The position numbers and the translations under genes are program-made. 64,000 nt of DNA, taken from contig OY829656.1 of assembly GCA_963691815.1 (NCBI GenBank), positions 3,406,410-3,470,409 on the forward strand, given 5' to 3'. Below, piece by piece: positions 23,375-34,436 of the stretch. Every line of letters starts with the position of its first letter. Position 1 is the first letter of the stretch. The notes under the pieces are model-generated. The model saw only the letters and a list, made by a program, of their open reading frames with translations, did no database searches and was not told the origin of the DNA. The stretch is from Echiichthys vipera (lineage: Eukaryota; Chordata; Actinopteri; Perciformes; Trachinidae).

Positions 23375-24654
23375 GTGTCCGTACGTGACGAGTTGAACAT
23401 TTTGACTTTGTCCCAGTAGGCCGACAAGACAATACCTGGGCCTTCCCATCACTAATGATGAAAAAGGTAGATCAACATCAGGGTCAGACTTGCGACCTTG
23501 CGTTCACACAGAGATGTAAACAAGCAAGCTGTCCAACTTCCTGTCACTGTCGCTGATAAAGTTGCATGTATGAAAAAAACAAACAGACATGCAAAAGTCC
23601 CTGAACATTAGCGTCTGTGCACTAAAGTTGATTTTGCATTTGACATTAGGACTACCGTTCCTCCACGATGGACTTTACGACAGGAAACACGGCACGTTCA
23701 AAACCTGATCTGAAAGAGTGACATCAGGATTAGGGGTTAAAGTCCCACTGGGGCCACCGTAGTTACCATACACGCACTCATGGGACTGTGAGGTGTCCAG
23801 ATAAAAGCCTCCAGTTAAATCTAATATTTGGGAGGAGTCTGCGCTCTGCCTCACCTCTGGCTCCGCTCTGCTGTAACGTGATTAAGAAGCCGGCTGATGA
23901 ATCATCTGTCAGACAAAGTTTAAAAAGACATTAGATACAGTGGTCGGAAATCACTCACGGACGCACAAAGGATGTTTTAGTGCTCGACGCAATCAAAGAA
24001 AACTGCAGCAAAGTAAAAACAGAAACCAAGAGGACAAAGGGAGATAAAGGAGACAAAAAGTTAAAATGGAGAAAGAGACAAAACAGGTTCTTTACGTCCT
24101 CAAACCTCAGACCAGCAACAACAACAACAACAGTGCTGATCGGCCATTTTTGTTTGTTCAGACTGTGGAGTCGGCTGTCTGAGGAGACAGAGGTCAAAGG
24201 TCACGCCAAAAGAAAAACTCCTCTGTCCTCCTGAAGAACCTCTGACCTGCTGCTCAATGGATTCTACCGCGGTCAGACACAGCGTGTGTCTTCCTTCCAG
24301 CCTGATCAGCACCGACCTCGAGACCCCCCTCTGATTAGACCCTGATGCACCCTTTAAATCTGTCCTTCTCACCTAGCTAATCCCAGAGCCCCCCCACGTA
24401 TCCATCATGCAAGTCACTCAAAACTGGAAGACAACAAACATCAGAGGGTGAAGAAGAAGGGTAATTCACACGAGGACGAGATTCAGGAACTTGTGTCGGG
24501 GCCGACGGCAAAATCATCGGACAGATTCAAGGAACGACAAGAAACTCAGTTGTTCACAATCAACTTACGAACCGGCTACGTGGTCGCGGTGAAGTGAACG
24601 TCATGTCCGGCCTGTTGCATGTTTTTCCCAGACGCCACCCCTCACCCAAACCAC
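23375..24654. other. unannotated DNA
   Basis: No gene recognised. A short ACA run at 24117-24131 explains a poly-Cys frame on the other strand. The frames 23955-24372 on both strands show no domains. Confidence 0.45.
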
Positions 24655-24965
24655 ACACAGTGCGTTTACATTCAGTTTAAAAACCTGATTATATTCGTGT
24701 TAAGGGCTGGTTAAGGTTCTCAAACACCATGTAAACACCTGTCCCCAGGTAAAATCAGAGTTCTCTTGCCCCGGTCAACAGACCTAGAGAACTCCTTTAG
24801 TAACCGGGTTGTTCATGCATGTAAACATCTTAACCGGAGTAATAACAGGTTACCGGTCTGCGCATGCACCGGGGGGTTTTACCGCCTCCTGGTCAGCTGC
24901 AGTGGTTTCTGAACCGGAAATAAAATAAACCAGGAAGCAACGGTGCCGAAAACAGCGTGAAAAAA
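24655..24965. repeat. candidate dispersed repeat with CATGTAAACA motifs
   Basis: GTGCGTTTACAT at the left, then CCATGTAAACACC and CATGTAAACATCTTAACCGG recur, in a style seen in fish MITE-like repeats. No second copy exists in the window, so this is tentative. Confidence 0.3.
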
Positions 24966-25200
24966 ACAACATTAGAGCGTTACCTTTATACCGAGGGAGG
25001 AATTCGCCATGGCAACTAACATCACTACCAAGAAGACACGTTTTTGTTGTAATTCTGTCCAAAAGTCGTTCATTTTCACCCTGATTTCCAAGTTGGCAGA
25101 AACTTTTACGTATCGGTATCTGTCTTTAGACCAGGGTTTACCAAACTTTTTCAGTTTCAGTCCCAAAAGAGAAATCTGGTGTTTCCCTGGAACCAAGCAT

Positions 25201-25377
25201 CCATCTACAATCGCTTGTCCCTATCAGGGGTGCTGGAGCCGATCCCAGCTGACGTCGGGCGTGAGGCGGGGTCCACCCTGGACAGGACGCCAGTCTATCA
25301 CAGGACACATAGAGACGAACAGAGACAGACAACCATTCACACCTACGGGTGATTTAGAGTCATCAATGAACCGAACA
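25201..25377 (-). mobile_element. 5'-truncated SINE (family A) with target duplication
   Basis: Only the 3' half is present (GGTGCTGGAGCCGATCCCAG through AATGAACCGAACA). A 16-bp direct repeat flanks it: CCCTGGAACCAAGCAT at 25185-25200 and CCCTGGAACCAAACAT at 25378-25393, one mismatch. The truncation is therefore original to the insertion and was not caused by later deletion. Confidence 0.92.
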
Positions 25378-25393
25378 CCCCTGGAACCAAACA

Positions 25394-26150
25394 TACAAAA
25401 AAACACCTCGAATGCCCGCGATCGAGAGCGAGGGAATCACTGAGGTCACACTCGACAAACACAAACACATTTTTCAATTATTCACATACACACGGACATT
25501 TTACTCTTTACTGTTTGACCCAAACTTTGGGAAAGACTGCTTAAGACTTTCAGCAGACTGTCCTCACAGCAGCACTAGTCATTATTTTACTTTTGCGGTC
25601 GTCCTGTCCAGAGCGAGAGTGGAAGTCGTATGCTTTGTCTCGGTGTGTTTGAAACTGCACTGCATGTATTTTTATGCTTTGTTCTTTTGAGATTTTGGCT
25701 CCATGGTAATAATGTCCGTTCAGAGACTCTAGGAAGACAAAAAGGATCCTTTATAAACACAATAAAAATCCAAAGCTCGCTCTTAAGAAGGAAGACAAAA
25801 GATAATGAATCTCCTTGCAGTCTACGATGAAACATCTCCAAAGTGCAAACTGAAGAAAAAAAAAGCGTCTGAGTGAGGGCCTCGTGGGGGTTTTGAACAG
25901 GTCTGACGGGGTCATGAAACTCACTCAACAGGCAGACGACCGGGTCAACTTTCAGTTCAGGTAAGAGAAAGAAAAACAAGCAGAGTCGCAGTTTTTTGCA
26001 GCTTCTGTAGCGACAGGGCTGACGCTGCTGACACATGCAGCCCCTGAAAGGCAGCAGAGATACACTGAAGGGGTCAATCATACACTCACTCAATGCATTC
26101 CTTCCTTCCCCCTGAGCTTCTGTCTTTCTTTCATTTCTTTTCTTCGTATG
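25394..26150. other. unannotated DNA
   Basis: No gene. A 270-codon minus-strand frame spans 25587-26399, but much of it is low-complexity Ser/Leu/Pro encoded by the purine tract to the right, and nothing in it resembles a known domain. Confidence 0.5.
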
Positions 26151-26154
26151 GGAG

Positions 26155-26310
26155 GTGGTGGTGGGGGGGGTTGGGGGGGGGGGGGTGATGGGGCTGCTGG
26201 AGCTTGAGAAAACAAAAACCCTTGAAGAAAGAGAAAATGGAGAAAGAGGAGAAGACAGAAAGAGAGAGAGAGAAGTAGAAGAAGAAAGAGGGAGGGAGGG
26301 CAGAAGTTGA
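26155..26310. repeat. G-run and homopurine tract
   Basis: Runs of G (26173-26185) are followed by nearly pure GA-rich sequence (26222-26310). Such tracts can form quadruplex or triplex structures. Confidence 0.8.
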
Positions 26311-26329
26311 AGTGAATGGCTATTTCTTT

Positions 26330-26480
26330 TTTTTTTTTTTGCGGAGCGCCACAAGTGGACGGCGTGACAGGTAGCTTTCATCATGCGCCGCCCTGTCATT
26401 CAGTATGATTAATGAGCCGCTCAGGGACGACCGCCGCGTTCTGAATGAGAAATATGACTACTATCTGCTAATATGTTTAG
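26330..26480. promoter_or_regulatory. possible conserved non-coding element (weak)
   Basis: GACGGCGTGACAGG and CCTGTCATTCAG are near-inverted TGACAG (TALE-type) sites next to ATGATTAATGAGCC and TGCTAATATG (homeodomain-like cores). Composition differs from the flanking repeats. No conservation data were available. Confidence 0.25.
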
Positions 26481-26496
26481 CATCGAGCTACTCTGA

Positions 26497-26499
26497 GTG

Positions 26500-26541
<42 letters not shown>
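26497..26541. repeat. (TG)n microsatellite
   Basis: About 45 bp with one C. Confidence 0.95.
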
Positions 26542-26543
<2 letters not shown>

Positions 26544-26637
26544 ACAGCCCCACCCATCCTTAAGGAAAGCATGAAGCAAAAGATGCTTGAACCAACGACT
26601 GTGACACACACTTTTGTTTGATTGACACTCTGTCAAT

Positions 26638-26745
<108 letters not shown>

Positions 26746-26839
26746 CCCCCACGGCTGGCACTTTATTGCCAGCTGGGTTCCTAAAGCTGTCAATCATTCT
26801 AACAATGTGCACCAGGGTGCCATCCCCCTACTGGCGTCT

Positions 26840-26859
26840 CACTCTCTCTCTCTCCTTCT

Positions 26860-26903
<44 letters not shown>
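26840..26903. repeat. (CT)n-(CA)n compound microsatellite
   Basis: CT run followed by 42 bp of CA, inverted relative to the TG tract 120 bp upstream. Confidence 0.95.
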
Positions 26904-26905
<2 letters not shown>

Positions 26906-28111
26906 AAGCTGCAGCGTCTGAAAATGACACAGGTTTAATTTAATGTAAGGTGTGCGTTACAAGTTATTCATTGCATCAAAATAACAAAATAGCAAACAAA
27001 ATAAAAAGGACGGGACGATGCTGCTTGAATCCAATAAATAAATAAAACCACTGCAGGACTCAAAACCAAGATTGTCCAAGGAAGAACAAAGAAAACTTCA
27101 ACTGTCTCCTTCGGCCATAAGACGAGCCCTGTCATCGTGTCACCGTGCTCCGCAGTCTGGCATTTATGCAATCTTTAGTTCATAAAAAAGAACGAGTCAT
27201 GCTGAGCTACCGAAAGGAGTTCCCATCCTCTAAATGAACCTTATAGGTGTAGCATGACCACGTGTTGAACTTTGCCACCGCCCGCGACCAAACTCTTATT
27301 ACGCTCTGAAGAAACGAGTTCTGAACACATTTAAAGCTCCTTTACTGTCTCTAAATATAGGGTGTGTGTCTAAACCTGGCCCGTCTCCAGGTGGGTTTCA
27401 CATTAAAACCAGTCTAATCCCCCGCAGTTAGACACTTATCGAAATACAAACAGAACTGGAGACGCTGTGTAACGAGGCAGACATGAAAGCCCAGCCGACA
27501 CAACTGAAAACTTCACCGTGTTTACATCCGTTGTCGTCAACCTTTGTCACATTTCCTGTCATGCTTCTACTGTGAGCTATTACACACAATTAAAAACCAA
27601 TAAGCAGTCCCTAGTCACACTCTGAAACCTTGAGAACACTTTGTCGCTGCGGTGAGGAACACGGCTCTGCACCGTGAGTGATGCAGAGTAACATTTCTGT
27701 GTGAGAATGAAAAAGGAAAAGCAAGAGCTGGACAATAGCGTTATGTTCTAATAACATGGTCACACTGCGATACATGGGGTTTGCTGTATGTTGCTAAATA
27801 GGGGTTAAGGGACCTTTAAGAGACTGAGTATTATGGGATGTTGCGTGACGCGTGAAGCACGTGAAAACTATAAACGAGTAAGTGTTGATGTAGACATGAG
27901 GCTGAAGTAAAAAAGGCAGTTGATGTTCTGAAGCAGACGTCTGTGCGTGTCAGTCATTCACACACAACAAATAGGAAGGAGTTCAAGGATAATTAGAAAT
28001 CCTTTGCTGCTAAAAACACAGAAACAGCCGCTCAGAGACATTCACAAGAGCAGCGATGACGCACTGCAATCCTGGATGATGCACGCGAGACAATGCAGCT
28101 TTAAACACACC
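26904..28111. other. unannotated DNA
   Basis: No gene, RNA or repeat family recognised in about 1.2 kb. Confidence 0.5.
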
Positions 28112-28158
28112 TTCAGAGAGAGAGAGAGACAGAGAGAGAGAGAGACAGAGAGAGAGAG
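28112..28158. repeat. (AG)n microsatellite
   Basis: GAGAGA with three ACAG interruptions. Confidence 0.93.
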
Positions 28159-28323
28159 GTGATCTTTGAAGCCGAGGCGAGGTGAGCCGGGGGATCATGG
28201 AGATTGATGCAGCGACACGCAGCTTTTGAAACCAAACCCAGAGTTGTGACAAGTGGTGATTAGCGGCGTTTGTGTCTTTAAGCTCCACCTTCCGTCTGTC
28301 TCCGAGGGGGGAAAGAAAACACA

Positions 28324-28495
28324 TCCACCCTTTTTTTTTGTTTTTCCATTTACAGAGAGTTTGTGGTCCGCACAAGTCAGAGTCGGTGCGACTGCGTGGG
28401 CGAGATGTGCTGTTTGTGTAATGAGTGTGTGTGTTGTGATACGCTCTGTGGAGGTGAATCCAGGTAAAACACATCATCTCAGTGTGCTGAGGATG
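28324..28495 (+). repeat. direct duplication, left copy
   Basis: It starts CACCC plus a T-run and CCATTTACAG, and includes GGTCCGCACAAGTCAGAGTC and GAGGTGAATCCAGGTAAAAC. The right copy is at 28772-28977, 450 bp away. Confidence 0.85.
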
Positions 28496-28524
28496 GATGG
28501 CTGGCACCAAAATCCCGTGCTTTG

Positions 28525-28770
28525 ATGCAGGGGAGCAGGGTTCAGTTCCCAGCGGCTTTCCCAAACCACTCCACCGCCTTTTTTTCTAATCCTGACCAAG
28601 TGCTTTTCATGCCGAACCCTAACCGTCACCCTTTGTCGGCTAAAATTGCTGTTTTGCTTTCAGAAATCCGTGTTTTGTGTGTGTTGTTGCACTTCCGGTG
28701 TCGCATGTTTTATCTTCCTGGTCGGCCCGTGGCCCGGCTATGTGCTCACTTCTGTGCATTACTTTGCGTA
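28525..28770 (+). mobile_element. SINE-like dispersed repeat (family E)
   Basis: GGGTTCAGTTCCCAGC, TCTAATCCTGACCAAGTG and ACCCTAACCGTCACC match the repeat at 2790-2930 in order. It lies between the two copies of the local duplication. Confidence 0.6.
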
Positions 28771-28771
28771 C

Positions 28772-28858
28772 CCACCCTTTTTTTTGTTTTTCCATTTGCA
28801 GTTTTTGGTCCGCACAAGTCAGAGTCGGTGTGACTGTGTGGGCGAGATGTTGTGTAAT

Positions 28859-28915
<57 letters not shown>

Positions 28916-28977
28916 TGTGTGTTGTGATATGCTCTGAGGAGGTGAATCCAGGTAAAACACATGATCTCAGTCTGCTG
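28772..28977 (+). repeat. direct duplication, right copy
   Basis: Same landmarks as 28324-28495, expanded by a (TG)n tract where the left copy has only GAGTGTGTGTGTTG. Confidence 0.85.
28860..28922. repeat. (TG)n microsatellite inside the duplication
   Basis: About 62 bp with one TA interruption. Confidence 0.95.
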
Positions 28978-29114
28978 TAAATGAAGCTGCAGTGCCACAG
29001 GGAGGAGATGTTCCTAATAATGTGTACATCCTGTGACCTGGATAGTCTGATACGGGGCCTGCACTGGCTTTTTATTAGGGTGTTGTCCTGCTTTTTAGTT
29101 TATTTGGATTCAAT

Positions 29115-29684
29115 TGTGACCCAGGACGTTTCACGGCTAAAGTCTAGTTCCTTTGACCAGTGTGAGTTCCACCGTACCACGCCTAGGAGCGGCCCGCTTG
29201 CCGTCCACGGCCCGTTTTGGAGAGGTGGGCTTTAGTAAAGCACGTTTGCACATGTACGAGCACGAGCGTGCGCACGTGTACGAGCACGAGGCCTACGGCG
29301 GTTCTGAGGTCATTTCCTGTGCGCCTGTTGGGACGTAGAAAAAAGAAGGAGGGACCATGCGCGGACATTTCAAACAATGGTGGTGAAAGGTTCACGTTGG
29401 TGTGATGCGGAGGTGGAGTGTTTACTGCAGATTTGGTCGATGAAAAGATTCAAAAACAGTCGACAAGACGCACAAAAACTCTGAGGTCTACGGAAAGATC
29501 TGGAAACAAAGCCACGCATCGCCATGACGTCATCAATGCGTGTGACGTGTTACGGCGTGATGACGTATAGGCAGCAAGAAGCATTCTCCGAGGCCCAGGT
29601 AGTGTGAGTACAAACGGGCCTGGAGGGGGGGACAAGGACCCTAAAGCACGGGGCACGGGACGGACCGACAGGGTGAGTTCGCCC
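29115..29684 (-). mobile_element. Harbinger-like non-autonomous DNA transposon, copy 5 (inverted)
   Basis: Opposite orientation to the others. The right boundary is clear: GGGTGAGTTCGCCC followed by TAA (29685-29687). The left terminus is degraded or lost. Recognisable sequence starts near CCAGGACGTTTCACGGCTAAA. The Myb-like remnant reads on the plus strand (about 29378-29605) with the same WSMKRFKNS frameshift as copies 1, 3 and 6. Confidence 0.85.
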
Positions 29685-29708
29685 TAAGCTACCCTCTTTA
29701 GGAGCCGC

Positions 29709-29709
<1 letters not shown>

Positions 29710-29744
<35 letters not shown>
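29710..29744. repeat. (TTG)n trinucleotide repeat
   Basis: Eleven or so TTG units, encoding poly-Leu or poly-Gln in spurious frames. The short TTG run in the Harbinger-like long copies (near 23083-23097) is similar in kind. Confidence 0.95.
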
Positions 29745-29747
<3 letters not shown>

Positions 29748-30298
29748 AACAACTCCTCACATCTTGTGTTGTCGTCACCTCCTGCCTGAGCAGCAGATTC
29801 TCCTTCACACAGAGTCACAGACGTGGAGGTAGCAGGGACGTAGAGGAGAGTCCACAGGTGGCACCTGCAGAGGTTAACACAGAGCATGTTTTCACAGTGA
29901 ACTCCCCCTGCGGCCTGTTGCCGGTGGAGGTGGCTGTTTTTGCTCCGAGCGGTCGGCAGAAGCGGATCTGCGCACTGAACCGAAGCAAAGCAGAGTAATT
30001 GTCTCTTTCCTCCTTAACAGGATTAGAGCCCAGCGGTGTGGCGGGTTCAGCCCTCCAGTCAACCGTACTGCTGCAAGCCGCCGGAGGCTGCCGGCTGGAC
30101 AACTGCTAACGTTAGCCGGGGGTCACTGAGCTCCTCTGAGGTCTGGGCCTCTACGTGAGAGAAAGGGGAAGAGAGGAGTGCAGGTTGTACTGTATCTGTG
30201 CTCTCGCTAAACCGGAGCTAGAAAAGCTTTTATTGGACTCGTGTGGACGGAGAATTCAGTCATTTCTAACGTCAGTGCAGGAAAACAGTCTGGCTTTA
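29745..30298. other. unannotated DNA
   Basis: No gene recognised. GC-richer sequence near 29880-30110 contains opposing 95-codon frames without domains. Confidence 0.45.
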
Positions 30299-30590
30299 AA
30301 TGGTAATGCGCTTGTACTTATAAAGCGCCTTTCTAGTCTTCTGACTACTCAAGGCCCTTTCACAGTGTTTGTAACATTCACCGTTCACACAGACATTCAC
30401 ACTGATGGCAGTGGACATCTACATGCCATCTAATGTAACCATTCACACACATTTACACACCCATGTGCAGCACGAGGAGCAATTCGGGGTTCAGTGTCTT
30501 GCCCAAGGACACTTCGACATGCGGACCGGGGGAGGTGGGGATCGAACTGCCAATCACTCGAATGGAGGCCACAGCCTCCATATCAAGCAA
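30299..30590 (-). mobile_element. tRNA-derived SINE (family G)
   Basis: In minus-strand sense: B-box-like GGCAGTTCGATCCCC, then GTCCTTGGGCAAGACACTGA, ending AGAAAGGCGCTTTATAAG. This order is typical of a teleost SINE type. A related copy lies at 33958-34305. Confidence 0.7.
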
Positions 30591-30913
30591 CAAGTTGAAA
30601 ATTCAGATTCGGAAAATCTTTTTGTCTGTCACAACGGAAAATCGTCTCAACATACAGAATACAGTGCAGAACAAACTGGGTCAATACACATGCAACACGT
30701 GTTCCTAATAACAGAATAAAATACCAGAGAAAATGATTTACACAGGTTAAAAATGTCAATATATGTATTTGAGCAACGTGGCATAGTTACCTTTTATTTA
30801 AGATGTTTGTGGCGGAGGGAATGAAGCGTTTTAAGTGCTGTTCTTGGCGATGGGGGACTTTATAATAACTGGAAAGACTTATGAGGGAGGAGGTCTTGCC
30901 AACTGCTTGGGTG

Positions 30914-31319
30914 TGTTGTGGGAATCGTGGATATTTGTAATTCATAATGATAGTTTTGTCAGGTCAGACGCAGTTCAGTGTCTCCTCTGTCTCACCTTCT
31001 TAATGGATAACGCAAATAACTGCCTCATGATGGTGTAACGGCATATTTGTGCATGTGGGCCGTGTGTTAGAGACCTCGTGATGAGAGAGGTTCAGAATGT
31101 CTGAGGCAGGTTTTGTTTGGTCTAAAGACGTCACCCAACCAAGGCTCAGCTCATCCTGTCTCTTCATCTAAAAGACTGTGCACGTTTGGCACACGGTCAT
31201 TCCCGCTAGACTCTAACTTTGTGAGGACGCAGGGGTGAACGTATTTTTGTCTGCAGAGGAAAATACTTGAAGCTGATCCTGTTTGTTGATCTTTATTGAA
31301 GAATCCATTTCCACAACAA
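30914..31319. mobile_element. LTR-like element with TGTTGTGG...CCACAACA ends, copy 1
   Basis: About 405 bp, starting TGTTGTGGGAATCGTGG and ending TCCATTTCCACAACAA. It matches 41233-41663 almost throughout. TG...CA ends with short inverted termini suggest a solo LTR, but the flanking direct repeat is only 3 bp (GTG) and I see no internal retrovirus-like sequence. A DNA element is an alternative. Confidence 0.65.
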
Positions 31320-31537
31320 GTGTGAGGTCCTGATAATGGAGTTTGAGTTTGGCCTGTTGTTTCACTCGCTTGGTTAATGATCAGGGGAAGCTTTGATTGA
31401 TTCATGATCAGCTCTGAGTGGATGGTTCCTCCAGAAGAGTGTCAGGAGCAAATGATGGCAGAAGACGTTGTTGGAAAGTGACGATATTTGAATGTAAAGT
31501 GGGAACGTTTGAGCGCCTTAATTTCAAAAGTAAGGAC
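31320..31537. other. unannotated DNA
   Basis: No gene or repeat recognised. Confidence 0.5.
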
Positions 31538-31540
31538 TAA

Positions 31541-31854
31541 GGGCGCACTCCCACTGTGCCTCCGTCCCGTGCCCCGTGCTTTAGGGTCCTTGTCCCCCCC
31601 TCCAGGCCCATTTGTACTCACACTACCTGGGCCTCGGAGAATGCTTCTTGCTGCCTATACGTCATCACGCCGTAACACGTCACACGCATTGATGACGTCA
31701 TGGCGATGCGTGGCTTTGTTTCCAGATCTTTCCGTAGACCTCGGAGTTTTTGTGCGTCTTGTCGACTGTTTTTGAATCTTTTCATCGACCAAATCCGCAG
31801 TAAACACTCCACCTCCGCATCACGGTACGGATCACGGACAGTGTGAGTGCACCC
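31541..31854 (+). mobile_element. Harbinger-like non-autonomous DNA transposon, copy 6 (short)
   Basis: 314 bp. Left flank is TAA (31538-31540), left end GGGCGCACTCCCACTGTG, right end GACAGTGTGAGTGCACCC. The right flank is GAA, one mismatch from the expected TAA. The CpG-rich part is deleted. The Myb-like remnant is on the minus strand at 31618-31812. Confidence 0.88.
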
Positions 31855-32021
31855 GAAAAAACATTTTTGGAAATTAAAAAGTTAAGAAACTGAGGATGTC
31901 TTGGAACGAGAAGACACTTTTCGGAAAGTGGAGATATTTTTGTGAAATGAGGAGCTGCATTGGGATGATCCTCACTACTTCTTATATCAGAGAGGGCCCT
32001 CACAAGTATACGATTAGAACA

Positions 32022-32033
32022 TGCACACACACA

Positions 32034-32084
<51 letters not shown>
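32022..32084. repeat. (CA)n microsatellite
   Basis: About 63 bp with a CGCG interruption. Confidence 0.96.
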
Positions 32085-32089
<5 letters not shown>

Positions 32090-32171
32090 GTCCCAAGGTT
32101 TCAGTCGACTGATCACATACATTAAAGGTTGAAAAGCTCATCCTCCATCTTCTCACCTTTGTGTAACCCCC

Positions 32172-32252
<81 letters not shown>
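32172..32252. repeat. (CA)n microsatellite
   Basis: 81 bp of uninterrupted CA. Confidence 0.98.
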
Positions 32253-32254
<2 letters not shown>

Positions 32255-32933
32255 TCACACTTTAATGACACTCATTACAAGCAATTACTCGACATATCTT
32301 GTGCTGCTGCCCTGCGGCTGCCTTTAAAGCGCGTTGACTCAGACTCAGGTCCACTGAAGCACGTTTTCACTCGGAGGATCAAAACGCTGTTTGTCCCTAA
32401 ACACAAATACAACTTTGATATATTGAGAGTCTTTTTCTAAAGCATGACACTTGGTTTTAGAGCAGTCTCTGGCTTCAGATCACAGAGACACATCATCGTT
32501 TATCTTAATTGATGCATTCAAGGATCCTGGGGGATCTGATGGGAAATAGCTGCTGAAATGCAGCATTTTAGGCAAGAAATTTTAAATATTTTAAAAAATA
32601 AGATGCGTACATGGGATATTTCATTTGTAAAATAGTGAAGGCACGTCGCACTTACGGAAAAGTGAGGACCGGAACATTTTGCAGAAAGATATCAAACATC
32701 TTGCAAAGTCAGGACATTTTTGGACATTTTCTGACTTTTTTAAGCCACAAATTCCTTTAAACAATGCAAATAAATATTATAATAAGACAAATAATGTGCA
32801 AAATGTGCATAAAACTTGGTGAAAAACAATAGAAAAATATATTAAAATACTTGTAAATTTTCTATTTAGCTTTTTTAAATTTCATATGAACTTTTAAACA
32901 TCTTATAAATAATATAAATAAATAAATATGTGC
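32253..32933. other. unannotated AT-rich DNA
   Basis: No gene. AT-rich from 32560 on, with several ATAAATAAAT-like runs near 32905-32930. Confidence 0.5.
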
Positions 32934-33018
32934 TCTGAACCACATCTGAATAATATGATGACAACAAACTCGTCTGGAGTTCACACACATTACAGACGCC
33001 TAATTACTGTATGTGTGT

Positions 33019-33053
<35 letters not shown>
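32934..33053 (+). repeat. tandem duplication, unit 1, with TG tract
   Basis: CTGAACCACATCTGAATAAT through GGAGTTCACACACATTACAG and CTAATTACTG, then a TG tract. Repeated at 33108-33259. Confidence 0.88.
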
Positions 33054-33107
33054 CGGCACTTCTGTGTCTGATAACGTAATGAACAATTCACTGATAGGTG
33101 TTTAAAT

Positions 33108-33181
33108 CTGAACCAGCATCTGAATAATGTGATGACAACAAACCTGTCTGGAGTTCACACACATTACAGACACCTAATTAC

Positions 33182-33259
<78 letters not shown>
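33108..33259 (+). repeat. tandem duplication, unit 2, with longer TG tract
   Basis: Same phrases as unit 1 followed by 76 bp of TG (33184-33259). Confidence 0.88.
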
Positions 33260-33264
<5 letters not shown>

Positions 33265-33957
33265 AAATCCCTCTGGTGTAACTCTGCTACTGTAAATGTT
33301 TGACTGAGGCATTATGGGGGATAATTGACACCCGACGCAAACGTCTGCGGCAGGAAGCTAATCTGGGCGGGAGACTCAAATAATTACATTTACTCCGGTT
33401 ACTGAGACTGACTCTGTTTTGTGTGAAGGCTGTTTTTGTACCCGCTGTCTTCGTCGGGAGGATCACAGTCGCCTCATGCGTGAACACGAAACCGTTCAGA
33501 CGAGCTCGAGTATGGGATCAGTGCAGTTCTCTCATGAAAGGGTCGGTTAAATATCTGTGATTAAGTGTCTCTGTGGCTCTAAACACCCACCAACAGATTA
33601 ACACAAGTCCCTGAGAACCCTCCTCTCTAATGAGTGTGTTCAGGTTATCAGTGTGTGTCTTTGTGTTATCAGCGGCGGAGCAGTTAGCGAGCTGATAGCG
33701 CTGATGATCGCCTGCGGTCCCAGTTGACTCTGCACCCTGAGGCTCCAGATAACAGCAGATCAAATTATCCGGAGCCTGCTGCGCTCGCATCTCAAATTTT
33801 CTACATTAGATTTTTATAAATTTTACCATCTTTGCAAAAACCAAACTGGCAAAGCAGCCTAAACTCAGCCATCGCAGTCACACAGCGCTCAGTAGAACGG
33901 CATGTTATGTAAGGTATCGTAAGATTTGTTGTTTACGTTTTCATCTTCCTTCAGATT
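33260..33957. other. unannotated DNA
   Basis: No gene or repeat family recognised. Confidence 0.5.
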
Positions 33958-34305
33958 TTGTTATTATTAATATTATTATTATGGCTTTGATTTATATAGC
34001 GTCTTTCTAAGTGCTCAAGGTGCTTTACAAAGTCCAGGTCCCATTCATTCACACAGACACACATGGTGGTGGTAAACTACGTAGACTGGGGCCGACTGAC
34101 GCAAGCATGGCAGCCAATCAGTGCCTACGGCCCCTCGACCACCTCCTCAAACATACAGCAGTTGGACACATACACACGAGGCAAGGTGGGTGAAGTGTCT
34201 TGCCCAACGACCATGACACAAGTAGGGCAGGGGCAGGGCAGGGATCGAACTGCAGACCCTTCGGACATTGGCCGACTCGCTCTACCAACTTAGCCCCAAC
34301 AATGT
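33958..34305 (-). mobile_element. tRNA-derived SINE (family G), with ATT tail
   Basis: In minus-strand sense: GGGGCTAAGTTGGTAGAGCG (good A box), GTCTGCAGTTCGATCCC (B box), CGTTGGGCAAGACACTTCAC, then GACGCTATATAAATCAAAGC and an (ATAATA)n tail. This is the clearest pol III promoter pair in the window. It is not a tRNA gene, since no cloverleaf can be drawn past the B box. Confidence 0.8.
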
Positions 34306-34392
34306 TGATCCGTGCTTGGCACACGAGCGCCACCATCTGGAGAAGAAGGGTCAGAGCGTTGGGACAAACTGCACGTTCCTCTGATTCCCTGT

Positions 34393-34396
<4 letters not shown>

Positions 34397-34432
<36 letters not shown>
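34397..34432. repeat. (CA)n microsatellite
   Basis: About 36 bp. Confidence 0.95.

Positions 34433-34436
<4 letters not shown>

Noticed and set aside
23955..24372. Opposing 80-90 codon frames
   Set aside because: No domain; partly caused by an ACA trinucleotide run.
25587..26399. 270-codon minus-strand open frame
   Set aside because: The longest frame in the window, but largely Ser/Leu/Pro low complexity from a purine-rich tract, with no domain, splice structure or start context of note.
34230..34305. Possible tRNA gene on the minus strand
   Set aside because: A and B boxes are good but no acceptor or anticodon stem can be completed. It is the head of a SINE.
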